Assembly (NCBI RefSeq): GCF_000247815.1
Contig: NC_021671.1
Coordinates: forward strand, 27,189,162 to 27,253,161
Reading direction: 5' to 3'
DNA length: 64,000 nt
DNA from: Ficedula albicollis
Taxonomy: Eukaryota; Chordata; Aves; Passeriformes; Muscicapidae
The notes under the pieces are model-generated. The model was not told the DNA's origin and did not search any database. It was given only the letters and a program-made list of their open reading frames with translations. Both the position numbers and the translations under genes were made by a program. Positions 28,593 through 39,744 of this stretch are shown here, piece by piece. Numbering within the stretch: the first letter of the stretch is position 1; each line of letters opens with the position of its first letter.

Positions 28593-29478
28593 NNNNNNNN
28601 NNNNNNNNNNNNNNNNNNNNNNNNNNNNNNNNNNNNNNNNNNNNNNNNNNNNNNNNNNNNNNNNNNNNNNNNNNNNNNNNNNNNNNNNNNNNNNNNNNNN
28701 NNNNNNNNNNNNNNNNNNNNNNNNNNNNNNNNNNNNNNNNNNNNNNNNNNNNNNNNNNNNNNNNNNNNNNNNNNNNNNNNNNNNNNNNNNNNNNNNNNNN
28801 NNNNNNNNNNNNNNNNNNNNNNNNNNNNNNNNNNNNNNNNNNNNNNNNNNNNNNNNNNNNNNNNNNNNNNNNNNNNNNNNNNNNNNNNNNNNNNNNNNNN
28901 NNNNNNNNNNNNNNNNNNNNNNNNNNNNNNNNNNNNNNNNNNNNNNNNNNNNNNNNNNNNNNNNNNNNNNNNNNNNNNNNNNNNNNNNNNNNNNNNNNNN
29001 NNNNNNNNNNNNNNNNNNNNNNNNNNNNNNNNNNNNNNNNNNNNNNNNNNNNNNNNNNNNNNNNNNNNNNNNNNNNNNNNNNNNNNNNNNNNNNNNNNNN
29101 NNNNNNNNNNNNNNNNNNNNNNNNNNNNNNNNNNNNNNNNNNNNNNNNNNNNNNNNNNNNNNNNNNNNNNNNNNNNNNNNNNNNNNNNNNNNNNNNNNNN
29201 NNNNNNNNNNNNNNNNNNNNNNNNNNNNNNNNNNNNNNNNNNNNNNNNNNNNNNNNNNNNNNNNNNNNNNNNNNNNNNNNNNNNNNNNNNNNNNNNNNNN
29301 NNNNNNNNNNNNNNNNNNNNNNNNNNNNNNNNNNNNNNNNNNNNNNNNNNNNNNNNNNNNNNNNNNNNNNNNNNNNNNNNNNNNNNNNNNNNNNNNNNNN
29401 NNNNNNNNNNNNNNNNNNNNNNNNNNNNNNNNNNNNNNNNNNNNNNNNNNNNNNNNNNNNNNNNNNNNNNNNNNNNNN
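28593..29478. other. Assembly gap (886 N)
   Basis: Run of N. Frames reported across it are not real. Confidence 0.99.
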
Positions 29479-29927
29479 AAAGTAATTACAGTCCATGAAT
29501 GTGGATATACCTGAAGCCCAGGTTACTGAAGCCCAGGTTACAGTGGTACTTAGCACTTGGTTTTGGCTCAATGTTGTTATGTGTAGGGCTTTGGCATGTG
29601 AAGAACAGCCACCAGTACACTCAGAGAGAGTGCAAAAATGAAGATGATTTGGGGGAAAGAATTCAAAGCATACCTGCACATTTGGGGTCTTTCAGGTCAA
29701 AGGTAGCAAGCTTCCAACTAATGCCTACATTCCCAAAAAGACATATGCACAGATCAAGATGGTCGTAAATTCCTACAGAAAATAAAATACAGGAACATAA
29801 ATGGACAAGCATTTGTATTTTGTTACAGAGTTGGTTTTTTTTTCGATGACCTCTGGTAAAACAGGAGTCATGAGAAGGTTAAATGACTTCTCCTGGGAAC
29901 ACAAGGGAGGTTGCCAAGAGCCTCAGG
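29479..29927. other. Short island between two gaps
   Basis: 449 bp of sequence between two N runs. Near 29510-29544 a 17-bp motif (CTGAAGCCCAGGTTA) is tandemly repeated, the smallest of the direct duplications in the window. No gene seen. Confidence 0.7.
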
Positions 29928-30666
29928 NNNNNNNNNNNNNNNNNNNNNNNNNNNNNNNNNNNNNNNNNNNNNNNNNNNNNNNNNNNNNNNNNNNNNNNNN
30001 NNNNNNNNNNNNNNNNNNNNNNNNNNNNNNNNNNNNNNNNNNNNNNNNNNNNNNNNNNNNNNNNNNNNNNNNNNNNNNNNNNNNNNNNNNNNNNNNNNNN
30101 NNNNNNNNNNNNNNNNNNNNNNNNNNNNNNNNNNNNNNNNNNNNNNNNNNNNNNNNNNNNNNNNNNNNNNNNNNNNNNNNNNNNNNNNNNNNNNNNNNNN
30201 NNNNNNNNNNNNNNNNNNNNNNNNNNNNNNNNNNNNNNNNNNNNNNNNNNNNNNNNNNNNNNNNNNNNNNNNNNNNNNNNNNNNNNNNNNNNNNNNNNNN
30301 NNNNNNNNNNNNNNNNNNNNNNNNNNNNNNNNNNNNNNNNNNNNNNNNNNNNNNNNNNNNNNNNNNNNNNNNNNNNNNNNNNNNNNNNNNNNNNNNNNNN
30401 NNNNNNNNNNNNNNNNNNNNNNNNNNNNNNNNNNNNNNNNNNNNNNNNNNNNNNNNNNNNNNNNNNNNNNNNNNNNNNNNNNNNNNNNNNNNNNNNNNNN
30501 NNNNNNNNNNNNNNNNNNNNNNNNNNNNNNNNNNNNNNNNNNNNNNNNNNNNNNNNNNNNNNNNNNNNNNNNNNNNNNNNNNNNNNNNNNNNNNNNNNNN
30601 NNNNNNNNNNNNNNNNNNNNNNNNNNNNNNNNNNNNNNNNNNNNNNNNNNNNNNNNNNNNNNNNNN
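29928..30666. other. Assembly gap (739 N)
   Basis: Run of N. Frames reported across it are not real. Confidence 0.99.
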
Positions 30667-33600
30667 TGGAAGAAGTGCACACTCATGCACTCCCATCCCA
30701 GTTTAGGTACTGAGATCCCCGAGCTGGTCCCTTTGATAGTCCAATTGATGCAGAAGCATTTAAGCTTTACTGCCAGCCAAGTCCGTTCACTCTTTTAATC
30801 TCTAACAGTTCCTACCTCATTCAGTCTCTGGCAGGGCTGGGCACACCTGACTCTTCAGCCCTTGCAGCATCAGATCTGACCTCCTGCTGCCCCCAGTGTG
30901 GCTGGGAGCCAGGGCATTACCTGGCCATAAACCGGAACCTCTCTGTTGAACCAACAAAATGTTTCACAGAATCTCACAAAAAGAATGCATTAAAACAAAC
31001 AGTATTATTGCTTGAGGTGAGAGTTAGAGACAAACCCATTGTATTACCAATGGTTTTTAATCTGTATGCCCAGCCCAGAAAAGTCTACTGGATTAGATTT
31101 GGAGTGGAAACTAAGACAGGGCTTTGAAAGACAACATAACAGAGAGAAAAGAGACTGCAATTTTTCCTTCATACTGTTTTTTACATTTCTGTCATAGTTC
31201 TCCTAATCATTCGAAACACTTGAAGGCTTAAAATTTCCATTGACTAATTCAAAGAAGAAATACCCATTCAGTATCAGTCATCTGACTTTCCTACTGCTTC
31301 CTTGAAGTTACTGTCGAAGATACCCACATCTCAAAAGATGGACTTTGTGGAAAGACTTGGAATCAATCACAACAAAAGCAATCATAGTGGAAAGGATGCA
31401 GGGGCTAAGGACATGCCTCTCAATAAAGGTTTGAGACTATCTATGGAAGTGTAAAACATACTATGCAAAGAACACAAAAGTAGAAAACTATTTGATAGAT
31501 TATAATCCAAACAGTTATTGTGACCAGCATGGAATTTGAAGTGTCACAGTAGTCTGCAGAAAACTTGAGTCAAGTTTTGGAACATCATCAACTGTAGGAC
31601 TAACTATGTACATCTGCCTGGCAGTAAACATTCAAAGATCAACCAACCTAAGTAGTAAGTTACAACAAAAACTTCCTTTATGGGAAAATACTAACATCAT
31701 CCCAAAAAATTCAAATGAAAATTCTAACTCACTAGGCTAAAAAACACCTGCTTTTGAATTTTGGGAGGGAATATAAATGTTACACAAACCCAAGGAATAA
31801 TCAAGATGCTAAAGTGTCATACAAATGGGACACAAATGATGGGAGTGACTGAAATCCCAGCACAGAACTGCCACCCCTGCAGGTGACTGTGGTGGCACAG
31901 TGAAGCCAGCCCCATGGCAAATGCCCTCTTAGTGGCCACAAACTGCTGATGGAACAGGCAATGCAAGCCATCATCTCACTGCAGGCTGGAGAGACACACC
32001 CAGCTGTAAGCAAGGGTGCAGCAGCTTAGCAAGCCAGTGTCTCCCAGCTGAGACACAGCAGCTGGTGCAGCACCCAAAGGACACTGGAATGCTCCAGCCT
32101 TCAGCAGGACAGGGAATGCTTGCTGCAGGCTGATGTTCCCAAGCAAGAGCCTAAGCAGATGTGTTTTGGAGAGCATCTGTAGTGGGTTTAGCACACAGCA
32201 TCCAAGGAACTTCTACGGGACATCAAATCTTGGCCCTGTCTCTTGTGTGCTACCAGGTGGACAAGTAATGCAATACAAACATTATTACAAAAGAGTCTCA
32301 CTGGGCAGACACAAGAGGGATGGAGTCCCTGCTGGCCAGAAGGAAAGCAAGCCCCCATCTGCTGTGGGATGCTCTCACGAATCAGTGTGTGCCAGGGCCA
32401 GGGGCTCCCTCCTCACTCTGTTGATATGCTGTCACACCCAGCTGAAGTGGCTCAGTTGGATCCAGCACCTCTTGATAATCAGAGAACATAAATGTGGCGC
32501 TGAATGGAGGCACAGCATTGCCTCTTCCAGTGCTGGCAGGACTCTTCCCTGCTCCAGCCCCTCTGCTCAGCACGACAGCACATCAGCAGGCCACGCTGAG
32601 AGGAGAAACAACATGAGGCACCAAGGAGCAACAGAAGCAGGGGGATATGGCAAAGGAGAGCTGAAAGCCCATGAGCAAAGAGGAGAGAGAAGGATGGAAA
32701 AATTAGGTTGATGAGCATCTGAATGAAGACTTTATGGGGGGGAAAAAGGCAGTGTATTTCTGTGCTTGCACATTTGCCTTTACACGGGCAAAAGCAAGAA
32801 GCAGAAATGGTGGTTTTTATACTGTTCATGATGAAATTCAGAAAGGCAATAGAAAAGAGATTCAAAGGCAGAGCTCAAAGAGCTCCCACTCCCAGGCTGC
32901 TAGGCCAGTAATTTTCAAGCTGTGGTGCATTGTGACTTGCACTGCCAGGCTGTGTTTACCCTGTGACTTAGTGCCAGCAGTACTGCTGGATAAGGCCTTC
33001 TAGCAGATCAGCATCAAATCCTATTTTCAAAGACTTAAAACAAAAACAACAACAACAAAAAAACAAAAGCTTAATTTAAAAAAAATTTGCTCTGTAGAAA
33101 ACCTTGTCGTGATGTTGTACGCTGTGGACAATTCCTCCACCAACTTTTAAATGAGCATGATTGGGAATTAAAATATGTCTATTTTGTGTGGATTTTGTGA
33201 GCATTGTGAAACATATATCGTTTCAAAGCTTATCAGTTGTGTTATGGCTAAGAATGTACATCTTGTACAGGAACACAAAGCAGACCTACACAATCTAAAC
33301 AATGATATTCAACTTGAATGAGAAGTAAATTTGAAATTACCATGGCTTTTCAGCACTTGTACTCTACCCTGCTTATGTGTTTTGAGAGAAGCACTGCTGG
33401 GGCACTGAAGGATGCAGCCATGAAGCTCAGTATCAGCCACACAAAGCCTGATGTTGGCACAGATAACCTCAACTTCTGCGCCACTGTGACATTGATACCT
33501 GCTAAGCCTCCATAAACTCCTTTGGCTCATGTGAATAGAAAGGAATATTTAAAAATATAGATAGAATGGAAATCCCTTGCCACCCTAAGCACAAAAAGGG

Positions 33601-34982
33601 TAGTGCAAACTCTGGAAAAACCCAGGCAAAAAACTTTTCTCAAAAGGCTAAACCAGAAGTTAGAACAGTTGGTTCAGACTGCAGTTTTGCAGCTACAGTG
33701 ACAAATGTCCTTTCTCTTGTCTGATGTTCTGTTCCATAACCTGCTTAACAGTTTCCTCTTTTTCACTCTCTCAAGCTCAGTGCTTTTATTTTATCTTTCC
33801 TAATTAACCTTTCATTTTTCTGTATTTCTCTTGCCCCTCTCATCCCAGTGATTTTGTCCCCTTGCTGGCTATGATGTCAGCCTTGGTTTGACCTGCTACC
33901 ACAGCAACTGCTTTTCCCTCTAGGCAGTCTCCACATGAGCTGATTTGTAAGGTTTATATTTATTTCTCTCTTAAATCACTTCCCAAGCCCCTCTCTGCCA
34001 CAGCAGTTACAAGAAATGAACCAGTGACAAATGGAAGGGATAAAGGGCACTTGATAAAATGAAACTAGATGAACCTAAAGTATGTTGGAAGGTGCATTGC
34101 TGGTTTCTTTCTCCCCCATCTACCATTCACAACCTACTCCTCAGAGCAGAAATTAGAGATTAAACATAGTATTTCATCCAGTCCCAGAGTACACTAGCAA
34201 GTGCAATACAGTGAATAAACCAAGAAAGGTCACTTCAATCACCCACACAGAGGCTACTGATGGGCATATATATAGTCATGCTATGCAATGCTGAAAGGTT
34301 TTTTATGACAAAGCGTAGTCCAGGAGTAAACTACTCACCTCTCCTGAAAGGTCAGCAGCTCTGGAGCACCCACTTGCATCAGAAAGAGGAACACCAGTGA
34401 AGAGCAGGCATGATTTCTTTGCATCCAGATGTGTGCCTTGAGAACTCCAGACCCCACAAGCCACATCAGAAAGCTAAAGAAGCCCAAATTCAAGAAAATC
34501 AGCTACTTACCTCTGGAATTTAAAATTATGACACAAAGACAACAACAATTGATTTCCTATATCCACTATCAGTGGCTACTTTCAGTTAACTCAGATGTGT
34601 GCTGGGGTAGTAGAGCACATGCAAATAGCCAGGTATTAAATATTCTGCAAGAATATTGTAACTGAGAGGACACCAGTAGAAGTCACAGTGGGAATAGTTT
34701 TGCCCCATTACTGCATCTTCTGTCTTTCCTGCTCCAGATGCCTTTGTCTTTTCTACAGTCTCTCCTAAATGAAGAAGCCAAGCATGTGTGTGAGAGGGTG
34801 CATTCCCAAGAGCGCTTAGGAAAATCATAGTACAATAAGAGGAATACAACTTCAGCAGGCACATGAGCTCTGTTCTCCCCTGGCTGCAGTAGTCACACTT
34901 CTGAGCCTGCATTTCTTGCCTGGAACAGCAGTCACTTTGCTATCTGTCCAGCCAGCATCCTTTTGTTGATCAGTGAAGTTTT
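30667..34982. other. Non-coding stretch, no gene recognised
   Basis: Unique DNA with an A-rich (CAA)n tract at 33036-33069. A 192-codon plus frame at 32133-32711 lies in a GC-richer patch with no domain. The GAGTC-type and TGTAGTGGGTTT sequences near 32179 resemble an LTR start but nothing downstream supports one. Confidence 0.45.
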
Positions 34983-35931
34983 GGCACTGCAGATGCGATA
35001 AGAATAAAAACATTTAAGCAATCGGTTAATCTAACAAATATGTTAAATATAGTGAGACAATGCCCACTGCTTTCACTGGCACCAGACATAAATCTCAGAG
35101 AAAATTGCACAGATGCAATCAGAGCTGAACACCAGAAGTGTTTGGCACATTTGAGCTCTGCTACCCTGAAGATAAGACTTGAAAAAAGGACAGACTGCCT
35201 ATCAATACCTCCACAGAGCACACCCTTTTGAGCTCCATAAATACATTACATTCTCACCACAATACTTTTTTTTTCCCTCCCAGGACTGTCTTTAAACATA
35301 CATGCCCTCATTTCTATCCTAAGTTTTTTTTTAGCATCCTTCTGATAACTTTCTCCAGCTTTGAATTATTAGGGAGCTACTTAATTGTAACTAACATTTT
35401 CCAACATTACTCAAAATCCCTGCCAATACAGAAAGCTATTTATAAACAAATACTTTTAATAAAATACTTGTAATAAGGCAGTTGTCAGCTGTTTGCAGGT
35501 GCCCCTCACAGTAAAGTCATACTAATGAAAGGTGGGAAACAGCTTCCTGGAGGAGACTGCTCTGAGATTTTCAATTAAAGGCAGCTGTTTCACACTGTAA
35601 TGGCTGAGTGGTGTCTCCAAATTGAATACAATGACTCCTTAGGGAAAAGTTGAATTTTCCAGGCAATTTGTTTTATTAGACACTCTCCTAAATTTTATAG
35701 ATATCTGTAAAAATAACTTTTTGAGAATAGACCTTGTTTTCCACCTCCCGTTTTTATGTTCCTCTCATGACAAACCATTTTTTCAACTGGCAAATATGTT
35801 TTTCTCTCATTCAAGGTAAGAGAGAATTTATTAAAGTTAATTCAAGTTGAATTTTTAATGCCTTTTAGATAAATCCTATTCAGCTTGCTTGTGTGCTTTC
35901 CTCTTCAGAATTAAAGTTGCCCTGATTTAAA

Positions 35932-36060
35932 AAAAATTATTATTATTATTATTATTACTATTACTATTACTATTATTATTATTATTATTGTTGTTGTTAT
36001 TGTTATTATTATTATCATTATTGTTATTATTATTGTTGTTATTATTATTATTAATGTTAG
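35932..36060. repeat. (ATT)n microsatellite, copy 1
   Basis: Interrupted ATT/ACT/GTT trinucleotide array of about 130 bp within the duplicated unit. The minus-strand isoleucine/threonine-rich frame over it is an artefact. Confidence 0.95.
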
Positions 36061-36282
36061 TATTAGTCCAGAGTTAAAAAGATAGTTTGGTAGCCTTAAG
36101 ACAAAGTGAGAAGCTTCAACATCTCTTACAGCTCCAGAACCATCCACACAACACCTGTGCCTCTCTGGTTAGGAGCCAAAGATCTTTCAATATTTGAATT
36201 GTTGCAACCACAGGACGTGAAGGAGCCAGTGCTGAAAGCCACCAAGTCTGTTTGAATTTCAAGAGATGTTTGGACCATGCTC

Positions 36283-36513
36283 TCAGGCATATGGGGTGAT
36301 CCTTGGGGTTATCCTCTGCAGGGCCAGAAGATGGACTCCATCATCCTTGTAGATCTCTTCCAAATCAGGACACTCAGTGATCCACTGGCAGGTGTCTGAT
36401 ACAAAAATAGTATGGTTTTTTGCCTTGAAGTTGCAGTGATACCTCAATATGACTTTATGAAATGTTGTGTGAATTGATCTGTCAAGTTTGGCAGTGCCTT
36501 CGTTGGTTTTAAC
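36283..36513 (-). CDS. Candidate terminal coding exon (76 codons plus stop), gene unknown
   Basis: On the minus strand, CTCTAATCATTCTTAAACAG gives a branch-like CTAAT, pyrimidine-rich sequence and CAG directly before 36513. From there an open frame of 76 codons runs to TGA at 36283. The peptide has mixed, protein-like composition with cysteines in the RYHCNF and SDTCQWITEC segments, one NHT glycosylation sequon and a basic, proline-containing tail. The open frame extends upstream through the presumed intron to an ATG at 36591, so splicing is not required for openness. I cannot name a family. A possible plus-strand exon (36620-36780, ending in AGAGG/GTATGC) lies just next to it, so strand assignment is uncertain. 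Confidence 0.25.
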   Translation of the reverse strand, partial: VKTNEGTAKLDRSIHTTFHKVILRYHCNFKAKNHTIFVSDTCQWITECPDLEEIYKDDGVHLLALQRITPRITPYA

Positions 36514-37904
36514 CTGTTTAAGAATGATTAGAGAGTAAGAAAATGTTTCATTTTTCTCATGTTGAACCCAGGAATGTCTCCCAGCTCCCACATTTAGCTG
36601 TGCACCCCAGCTGTGTCCAAATCCAGGACAGGGGAGGATCTGGATTACAGCATCCCCTTTAACTCAGTTCCTGACTCCAGTTCTCTTATCTTCGTGGACA
36701 AAACCAAGAATAAAAGACTGGAAAGAGCTGGACCATATCTCAGCATAATCCAGCCAATTGAGGTGCCAGAGAAGAGGGTATGCTGCAGAATTACTGAGGC
36801 AAAGTCACAGACACCACCACAGGTAGGCTGAAGAAGGATTTCTCTAAATCTAATTCACGCCCAGCTGAGGTTCCATAGAAGGCCAAGGCCCCAGAATAAG
36901 AGAGCAGATTTATAAAAACCCTTTGCAGGAGGTGGACGAAGACAGCCATTCCGGCACTGCAGATGCGATAAGAATAAAAACATTTAAGCAATCGGTTAAT
37001 CTAACAAATATGTTAAATATAGTGAGACAATGCCCACTGCTTTCACTGGCACCAGACATAAATCTCAGAGAAAATTGCACAGATGCAATCAGAGCTGAAC
37101 ACCAGAAGTGTTTGGCACATTTGAGCTCTGCTACCCTGAAGATAAGACTTGAAAAAAGGACAGACTGCCTATCAATACCTCCACAGAGCACACCCTTTTG
37201 AGCTCCATAAATACATTACATTCTCACCACAATACTTTTTTTTTCCCTCCCAGGACTGTCTTTAAACATACATGCCCTCATTTCTATCCTAAGTTTTTTT
37301 TTAGCATCCTTCTGATAACTTTCTCCAGCTTTGAATTATTAGGGAGCTACTTAATTGTAACTAACATTTTCCAACATTACTCAAAATCCCTGCCAATACA
37401 GAAAGCTATTTATAAACAAATACTTTTAATAAAATACTTGTAATAAGGCAGTTGTCAGCTGTTTGCAGGTGCCCCTCACAGTAAAGTCATACTAATGAAA
37501 GGTGGGAAACAGCTTCCTGGAGGAGACTGCTCTGAGATTTTCAATTAAAGGCAGCTGTTTCACACTGTAATGGCTGAGTGGTGTCTCCAAATTGAATACA
37601 ATGACTCCTTAGGGAAAAGTTGAATTTTCCAGGCAATTTGTTTTATTAGACACTCTCCTAAATTTTATAGACATCTGTAAAAATAACTTTTTGAGAATAG
37701 ACCTTGTTTTCCACCTCCCGTTTTTATGTTCCTCTCATGACAAACCATTATTTCAACTTGCAAATATGTTTTTCTCTCATTCAAGGTAAGAGTGAGAGAA
37801 TTTATTAAAGTTAATTCAAGTTGAATTTTTAATGCCTTTTAGATAAATCCTATTCAGCTTGCTTGTGTGCTTTCCTCTTCAGAATTAAAGTTGCCCTGAT
37901 TTAA

Positions 37905-38034
37905 AAAAAATTATTATTATTATTATTATTACTATTACTATTACTATTATTATTATTATTATTGTTGTTGTTATTGTTATTATTATTATCATTATTGTTA
38001 TTATTATTGTTGTTATTATTATTATTAATGTTAG
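37905..38034. repeat. (ATT)n microsatellite, copy 2
   Basis: Same interrupted ATT array as at 35932, with the same pattern of interruptions. Microsatellites normally diverge first, so an identical array argues that the duplication is extremely recent or artefactual. Confidence 0.95.
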
Positions 38035-38256
38035 TATTAGTCCAGAGTTAAAAAGATAGTTTGGTAGCCTTAAGACAAAGTGAGAAGCTTCAACATCTCT
38101 TACAGCTCCAGAACCATCCACACAACACCTGTGCCTCTCTGGTTAGGAGCCAAAGATCTTTCAACATTTGAATTGTTGCAACCACAGGACGTGAAGGAGC
38201 CAGTGCTGAAAGCCACCAAGTCTGTTTGAATTTCAAGAGATGTTTGGACCATGCTC

Positions 38257-38487
38257 TCAGGCATATGGGGTGATCCTTGGGGTTATCCTCTGCAGGGCCA
38301 GAAGATGGACTCCATCATCCTTGTAGATCTCTTCCAAATCAGGACACTCAGTGATCCACTGGCAGGTGTCTGATACAAAAATAGTATGGTTTTTTGCCTT
38401 GAAGTTGCAGTGATACCTCAATATGACTTTATGAAATGTTGTGTGAATTGATCTGTCAAGTTTGGCAGTGCCTTCGTTGGTTTTAAC
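38257..38487 (-). CDS. Second copy of the candidate terminal exon
   Basis: Identical in translation to the 36283-36513 candidate, with the same acceptor-like sequence and TGA. Conservation here reflects the recent duplication and is not evidence of selection. Confidence 0.22.
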   Translation of the reverse strand, partial: VKTNEGTAKLDRSIHTTFHKVILRYHCNFKAKNHTIFVSDTCQWITECPDLEEIYKDDGVHLLALQRITPRITPYA

Positions 38488-38926
38488 CTGTTTAAGAATG
38501 ATTAGAGAGTAAGAAAATGTTTCATTTTTCTCATGTTGAACCCAGGAATGTCTCCCAGCTCCCACATTTAGCTGTGCACCCCAGCTGTGTCCAAATCCAG
38601 GACAGGGGAGGATCTGGATTACAGCATCCCCTTTAACTCAGTTCCTGACTCCAGTTCTCTTATCTTCGTGGGCAAAACCAAGAATAAAAGACTGGAAAGA
38701 GCTGGACCATATCTCAGCATAATCCAGCCAATTGAGGTGCCAGAGAAGAGGGTATGCTGCAGAATTACTGAGGCAAAGTCACAGACACCACCACAGGTAG
38801 GCTGAAGAAGGATTTCTCTAAATCTAATTCACGCCCAGCTGAGGTTCCATAGAAGGCCAAGGCCCCAGAATAAGAGAGCAGATTTATAAAAACCCTTTGC
38901 AGGAGGTGGACGAAGACAGCCATTCC

Positions 38927-39610
38927 TTCCATAATAATATGACTGGCAGAGATGACAAATGTGCAGGGATGAGAAAGAGATTTTGCTAAAACCAGCCAGG
39001 CCAACAGAAAGGTTGCACACAGCGACCCACAAAAACCAAAATACTGACATCCCCCACCTGGTCAGATGATGAGGGAAATATTACTGTGGCACTGTTAACT
39101 AAGGCTGAGGTAGAGAGTTTTTTATCTCAGAGTTTGGAAGAACTTGACACAGCTCAGGAATGTAGATGAGAGTGAACATGAACACGTTTTTCATGTGCCA
39201 CACTTCAAAGTATAAACTGACCTTGCCTCTAAGACAAAGGTTTACCCAGACCTGCAGATATATGACAATAGCTCTGATGTGGCTTTGGAGGCCTAGGACC
39301 ATCCCAGAGGCCATGGAATGGCTTGCAGGAAGGTTTGTTTATCTATTGAACTGATGTATCTGGAGAACAAAAACCTCATGTTGATATCGACATGTCTGCC
39401 CAATACTGACAGATTTCATGGGTGGGTCATACACTCATGAGATGACATCACAGTCCTCACCTCCAAATACCCTATGTGAGAACATAGTCAGGGAACAATT
39501 ATTTGGCCACTTTGAAGGCATAATCTCTACAGCAGCATGGAAAATGCACCATCTGAGCATCTCAAAGAGTCAAGAGCTGGGAAGGCTCAGAGTTGACTCA
39601 AATTCACTGG
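38927..39610. other. Non-coding stretch, no feature seen
   Basis: Unique sequence between the 1.97-kb duplication and a 67-bp duplication. Short open frames only. Confidence 0.5.
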
Positions 39611-39744
39611 CTTGTTTGGTGTGAGACCTTCAGATGTACCACTGCACTGCCCTGCTCCACCGATCAGCCCTAGCTCGCTTGTTTGGTGTGAGACCTTCAG
39701 ATGTACCATTGCACTGCCCTGCTCCACAGATCAGCCCTAGCTTA
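39611..39744. repeat. 67-bp direct tandem duplication
   Basis: CTTGTTTGGTGTGAGACC to AGCCCTAGCTCG at 39611-39677 is repeated at 39678-39744 with about four substitutions (CCACTGC/CCATTGC, CACCGATC/CACAGATC and the last bases). Confidence 0.9.

Larger units (their letters stand above)
34983..36952. repeat. 1.97-kb direct tandem duplication, copy 1
   Basis: The unit begins GGCACTGCAGATGCG at 34983 and the same sequence restarts at 36953, so copy 1 is 1,970 bp. It holds an ATT microsatellite and a candidate terminal exon on the minus strand. I counted about five substitutions and one 4-bp indel against copy 2 (for example AGATATCTG/AGACATCTG, GTGGACAAA/GTGGGCAAA, and AGAG/AGAGTGAG at the indel), above 99.5 percent identity. 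Left and right flanks are unrelated. Confidence 0.95.
36953..38926. repeat. 1.97-kb direct tandem duplication, copy 2
   Basis: 1,974 bp, homologous to 34983-36952 throughout and 4 bp longer at about 37793. It ends at CAGCCATTCC, after which the sequence is unique. Both the microsatellite and the candidate exon are duplicated. Confidence 0.95.

Noticed and set aside
28521..30798. Frames of 250-370 residues spanning N runs
   Set aside because: They exist only because N does not encode stops.
32179..32190. TGTAGTGGGTTT resembling an LTR 5' end
   Set aside because: The following sequence does not match the LTR family found elsewhere in the window.
32133..32711. 192-codon plus frame
   Set aside because: No recognisable domain or splice sites; it lies in a locally GC-rich patch.
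35911..36147. Isoleucine/threonine-rich 78-codon frame (repeated at 37885)
   Set aside because: Translation of the ATT microsatellite.
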